A stretch of 35,788 bases of DNA from Candidatus Poribacteria bacterium (GTDB lineage Bacteria > Poribacteria > WGA-4E > WGA-3G). Position 1 is the stretch's first letter, and each line of letters begins with the position of its first letter. Below, piece by piece: positions 32,750 to 35,788 of the stretch. Location: the NCBI GenBank assembly GCA_022822215.1, contig JAJECD010000236.1:1-35788 (forward strand), written 5' to 3'. The notes under the pieces are model-generated. The model was not told the origin of the DNA. It made no database searches and worked only from the letters and a program-made list of their open reading frames with translations. Both the position numbers and the translations under genes were made by a program.

Positions 32750-33105
32750 GACCTCGATTTCTCCTTGATGAAAACATGGATCGAGCGATTCAGCGGCAGC
32801 TCCAACGATTGAGTCCAGAAATAGACGTGAAGTTGGTGGGAGATGCGCAAGTGCCGCCACGAGGAACGTCTGATCCAGACATTTTGATGTGGATAGAAGA
32901 CAATGATTATATTTTGGTTACCAGAAACCGTAAGACGATGCCAAAGCACTTTAAGGAGCATCTGGCTGCGGGCAGGCAAGTCCCAGGAGTACTTTGCATC
33001 CGAAAATCTGTAGCGATGACAGAGCTCATCAATGTGTTATATCTGATTTGGTATGCTTCCGATGCTGAGGAGTATCGCGATAGGTTGGTATTCATCCCGC
33101 TATAA
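32746..33105 (+). CDS. DUF5615-family PIN-like toxin
   Basis: This 119-aa protein has a PIN-like nuclease fold: acidic residues in FLLDENMDRAI, TSDPDILMWIEDND and ILVTRNRKTMPKHF form the expected metal-binding set of the DUF5615/VapC-like family. Paired with the overlapping DUF433 antitoxin, it is a probable type II toxin acting on RNA. The RNA target is unknown. The pair lies between the macro-domain remnant and the primase-polymerase/nuclease gene. Confidence 0.88.
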   Translation: MRPRFLLDENMDRAIQRQLQRLSPEIDVKLVGDAQVPPRGTSDPDILMWIEDNDYILVTRNRKTMPKHFKEHLAAGRQVPGVLCIRKSVAMTELINVLYLIWYASDAEEYRDRLVFIPL

Positions 33106-33239
33106 TATCCAATGGGTTCGCTAAAACACTGAGAATCTATTAAATAATTGGTGTAGAGATATTGAAGTATAGATGATCGATTCATTTTTGACATCGGATT
33201 TCATCGAAATAGACATAAATGCTGTGCAAGAAATAACCT

Positions 33240-35558
33240 TTGTCGTATTGGTTGGAAGCGGATAATAATCTCCGCCGCAATGTGGAATATACGAGAAACC
33301 AATTGAAAAAGACTAAGATTTTTCATTCATTCGCCGAGTGTAATAAAGAGGTTCAACGTCTAAAACTTTTGCAAAAGCAGCATCCGCTTTGTCCTGAAGC
33401 TATACCGCTGGAACTGGCTGACTTAGATCAGTGGATAGTTTGGTCTTACGAAGTTTGTCGGTGGCAAAATGGGATGTTCGGTGTCGGTAAAGTTCCTTAT
33501 CAAGCCAGGAATCCCAATGAAAAAGCATCGAGAACTACGTCATTGGATTGGTGTGACTTGGAAACAGCTGTACAGTGTGTGAAAAATAATCAGTATCATG
33601 TTGATGGTATCGGCTTCGTTTTTTCGCGCGAAGACGGTCTCAGTGGTGTTGATTTTGATAACTGTCGTGACCCTTTAACAGGACACATCCGTAAAGAATA
33701 CCAATTTTGGATTGACGCACTCGGCGGATACGCTGAAGTTAGTCCTTCGCGTACTGGTGTAAAGGCTTGGGTGAAAGGAACTGTATCCGATAGATATTTT
33801 AAAACTGAAAAATCAACAGGATTCAGAATTCTGAATTTCGCGGGTGGTGAAATAGAAGTCTATCGGCGAGGCCAATACTTCACAGTTACAACGCAACGCT
33901 TAAAAGACGCGTGGTGGCTTGCTCCAGCTCAGACGGAATTGGATGTTCTCAGCGAATGGTCCCTGTCAAAGGTTAGCAGAGATATATCATACTACTTCTC
34001 GTCAGCACTCTTGTCTATGCAAGAAACTATGATAAGTGAGTTATCTTTGCCCGGACCTACGGATGAAGATGCGAAGCGCGAGTTGTCCTTGTTGCAGAAG
34101 TATTGGGATGAAATAAGTTATGGATATATTGATGAATCATCAATAACACAAGGAGTGGTAGAGATGCCCACTGATTTTGATCTATATCCTATTGGAGATG
34201 TATCTTATGTTAACATTGGTCAGTCTCGATGCCACCGATGCGGTAGGAAGTGTGAACCACAATATGAATTATGTAGTGATTGCTATAGGGACGGGGAACC
34301 TGAGTATAAGGTAAAGGAGGCAGTTTTTAACTATTTCTCCAAACCCAAATTTCAGAAAGATGGTTTTTTTCCAAAGTATGAACATAAGATTCGTATTGGG
34401 ACTTATACACCTCGCCCCGATGTCGTTCTTTTTGATCAACAAGGAAATTTGGCGGCTATTGCAGAGTGCAAACGGAGTGGAGTCACAAATTATGGAATTA
34501 AACAGTTAAAATCTTATCTCACCATGAGCGATGCGCAATTTGGGGTATTTGCTAATAGTACTGAACCGGATAAATGGATCTATTTTGAGAATTTGCGTAG
34601 ATATAATTTTAAACAAGATGTATCACGTTCTCAATTTGAAACAGAGATTGTTACAGATCGATCAATAGAGTCCATTCGTGAAGAGAAAGCCAGACTCGTT
34701 AGAGAAACCGAACAAGCAAATATCCAACTAACGAAAGAAGTTTGTTCGTTAAGTGTTAAGAAAGATCAATTGCAAAATGAGATGACAACACAGAAGCAAC
34801 AGCATATACTCCTAAAGCAACAATGTATGCGTCTATTACAAAAAATAAGTTTCTTAGAGCGAGACAAGGACAGGCTTGAGAAAAATCGAAATAAAATCAA
34901 GCTTGAGCGAAAAGTCCAGCGAGAAGCACTAAAAAAAATAAGTTCTGATTTAGATGGGCGTATTAAGCATAAAACCTCCCTAATTCAAGAACTTGAATCA
35001 AAATTGGGCGAACTAGAAGTAACATTTGCCCAAAAACCTATTTATGGAGAAATTGAAAAAGAACTTAAACGATTAAATGAACTGGAATCAGAAATCACGC
35101 GGAAGCAACAAGCAGTTGGAAGATATAAGGAAAAGTATGCTGCTTATGAAAAAAATAAAGTAGAAATCAATCAAAAAATACAACGACTCGTCCAAGTTTC
35201 GGAAAAAAGGGAATCTATTCTCAAGCAACTTAGGGTAGTAGTTAATCGATTAAAAACAACGAACCTTGAACAAGAGGCACAAATTGAAAGGCATCGGGAA
35301 CAATTAGTACAAGATTTGCGAAAGCAAGGATCTATTTCCACTCAACTTACGGCAGAAATCAACCAGTTAAAAGAAACGCAATCTAGATTGGAAACGGAAA
35401 TTATGGAAAAGACACAGCAATCCCCGGACGAGGAAAAAGAAATGCGTCCTGCTTATATACAGATTCAGGTACAAATTGATAAACTGGAAGCAGAAAAATC
35501 TAAACTTGAATCAGAAATTGGGCATCGAATTTTTATGCTTCAACTTCAGAAAGATTGA
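33240..35558 (+). CDS. Primase-polymerase / zinc-ribbon / PD-(D/E)XK nuclease / coiled-coil fusion protein
   Basis: This 772-aa protein has four parts. (1) About 51-225 is an archaeo-eukaryotic-type primase-polymerase domain: LDQWIVWSYEV, GKVPYQARNPNEKA, GVDFDNC (D138, D140), YAEVSPSRTGVKAWVKG and GEIEVYRRGQYFTVT. The usual His of the second motif is Lys here. (2) A zinc ribbon is made of CHRC (C331, C334) and CSDC (C345, C348). (3) A PD-(D/E)XK nuclease of the HsdR N-terminal type has D394 (RPDVVLFD), E409 and K411 (AECKRSG), then IKQLKSYLTMSDAQFGVFANS. (4) About 474-765 is continuous coiled coil. The start is a TTG right after a stop codon, and a GTG at V16 is an alternative. No helicase motor is visible. 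Confidence 0.82.
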   Translation: MSYWLEADNNLRRNVEYTRNQLKKTKIFHSFAECNKEVQRLKLLQKQHPLCPEAIPLELADLDQWIVWSYEVCRWQNGMFGVGKVPYQARNPNEKASRTTSLDWCDLETAVQCVKNNQYHVDGIGFVFSREDGLSGVDFDNCRDPLTGHIRKEYQFWIDALGGYAEVSPSRTGVKAWVKGTVSDRYFKTEKSTGFRILNFAGGEIEVYRRGQYFTVTTQRLKDAWWLAPAQTELDVLSEWSLSKVSRDISYYFSSALLSMQETMISELSLPGPTDEDAKRELSLLQKYWDEISYGYIDESSITQGVVEMPTDFDLYPIGDVSYVNIGQSRCHRCGRKCEPQYELCSDCYRDGEPEYKVKEAVFNYFSKPKFQKDGFFPKYEHKIRIGTYTPRPDVVLFDQQGNLAAIAECKRSGVTNYGIKQLKSYLTMSDAQFGVFANSTEPDKWIYFENLRRYNFKQDVSRSQFETEIVTDRSIESIREEKARLVRETEQANIQLTKEVCSLSVKKDQLQNEMTTQKQQHILLKQQCMRLLQKISFLERDKDRLEKNRNKIKLERKVQREALKKISSDLDGRIKHKTSLIQELESKLGELEVTFAQKPIYGEIEKELKRLNELESEITRKQQAVGRYKEKYAAYEKNKVEINQKIQRLVQVSEKRESILKQLRVVVNRLKTTNLEQEAQIERHREQLVQDLRKQGSISTQLTAEINQLKETQSRLETEIMEKTQQSPDEEKEMRPAYIQIQVQIDKLEAEKSKLESEIGHRIFMLQLQKD

Positions 35559-35614
35559 GATTTCTTATGATGTGGTATGTACTTAATAACTGGAAATCTC
35601 ATCCGTAATATTCA

Positions 35615-35710
35615 ATGATAAACATCCGAAAGATACAGGTAGTTCTTATTGTCCTATTTGGTGGTCTGATGTATGTGGATTTCTTTATAAATCACGAAGG
35701 AAATACATGA
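35615..35710 (+). CDS. Possible 31-aa single-span membrane peptide
   Basis: Downstream of the fusion gene, a frame from ATG 35615 encodes IQVVLIVLFGGLMYVDFFI, a clear hydrophobic span, between a short basic N-terminus and a polar tail. It is too short for the ORF track and has no good SD, so it could be chance. Its place between two accessory genes makes it worth noting. Confidence 0.3.
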   Translation: MINIRKIQVVLIVLFGGLMYVDFFINHEGNT

Positions 35711-35763
35711 AATAGGATATAAGTGCCTCAATTGTTTCCACACTAAAAATATAAGGAGAGCAA

Positions 35764-35788
35764 ATGATCTCATTATCACAACGGAGTC
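35764..35788 (+). CDS. Start of an unidentified gene cut by the window end
   Basis: ATG 35764 follows AAGGAG at a 7-nt spacing (the strongest SD in the last 2.5 kb) and begins MISLSQRS before the window ends. It lies on the same strand as, and about 205 bp after, the fusion gene. It could be a partner, but identification needs the next bases. Confidence 0.55.

Noticed and set aside
33106-33239. Promoter TTGACA near 33189 for the fusion gene
   Set aside because: A good -35 is present, but no -10 lies at 16-18 nt. The nearest AT-rich hexamer is about 20 nt away, so I did not list it.
1-35788. CRISPR arrays, tRNA or rRNA genes
   Set aside because: No regularly spaced repeats and no tRNA- or rRNA-like stretches were seen by eye.

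Overview
The window looks like chromosomal DNA from an uncultured, planctomycete-like or poribacterial bacterium, probably Candidatus Poribacteria. This is an inference. It rests on two phytanoyl-CoA dioxygenase-like (PhyH) genes, two galactonate-dehydratase-like enolase-superfamily genes, a WD40 plus dockerin protein in a non-cellulosome setting, a VWA/DUF4159/DUF4175 membrane gene set, and moderate GC with several near-consensus sigma-70 promoters. I see no rRNA, tRNA or CRISPR array.

Layout: (1) 1-1.9 kb holds the 3' end of groEL and two small reverse-strand genes. (2) 1.9-8.7 kb is a forward operon for a VWA/glutamine-amidotransferase-like membrane protein, a DUF4159 protein and a 1205-aa DUF4175-like coiled-coil membrane protein. 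(3) 8.7-12.7 kb holds a Tat-exported glycoside-hydrolase-like protein, a stomatin/slipin, a WD40-dockerin gene whose ordinary start codon is missing, palindromic repeats, a PhyH oxygenase and an orphan open frame. (4) 12.8-15.2 kb holds a zinc-type dehydrogenase overlapping a brnTA toxin-antitoxin pair, and a CPBP protease. (5) 15.3-21.3 kb is a metabolic cluster: two enolase-superfamily dehydratases, a nitrilase-family amidase, an amidohydrolase, and a PhyH gene coupled to a methyltransferase lacking the middle of its fold. (6) 21.3-26.8 kb, all reverse strand, holds a membrane zinc-ribbon protein, a DUF309 protein, UDP-glucose dehydrogenase, a GHMP sugar kinase with MoxR and a small protein, and an HU protein behind a perfect consensus promoter. 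(7) 27.3-31.8 kb holds asd, mtnK, an IS605-type tnpB element and a CbpA-type dnaJ. (8) 31.9-35.8 kb is more AT-rich and accessory in character: a truncated macro-domain gene, a DUF433/DUF5615 toxin-antitoxin pair, and a 772-aa protein that joins an archaeo-eukaryotic-type primase-polymerase domain, a zinc ribbon, a PD-(D/E)XK nuclease and a long coiled coil.

The most interesting candidate for an undescribed system is the primase-polymerase/nuclease/coiled-coil protein at 33240-35558, with its toxin-antitoxin neighbours and the gene starting at the window edge. Next are the tnpB element, which appears to have landed between a strong promoter and dnaJ, and the core-deleted methyltransferase coupled to a PhyH gene. 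All family calls were made by reading the translations. No searches were run.
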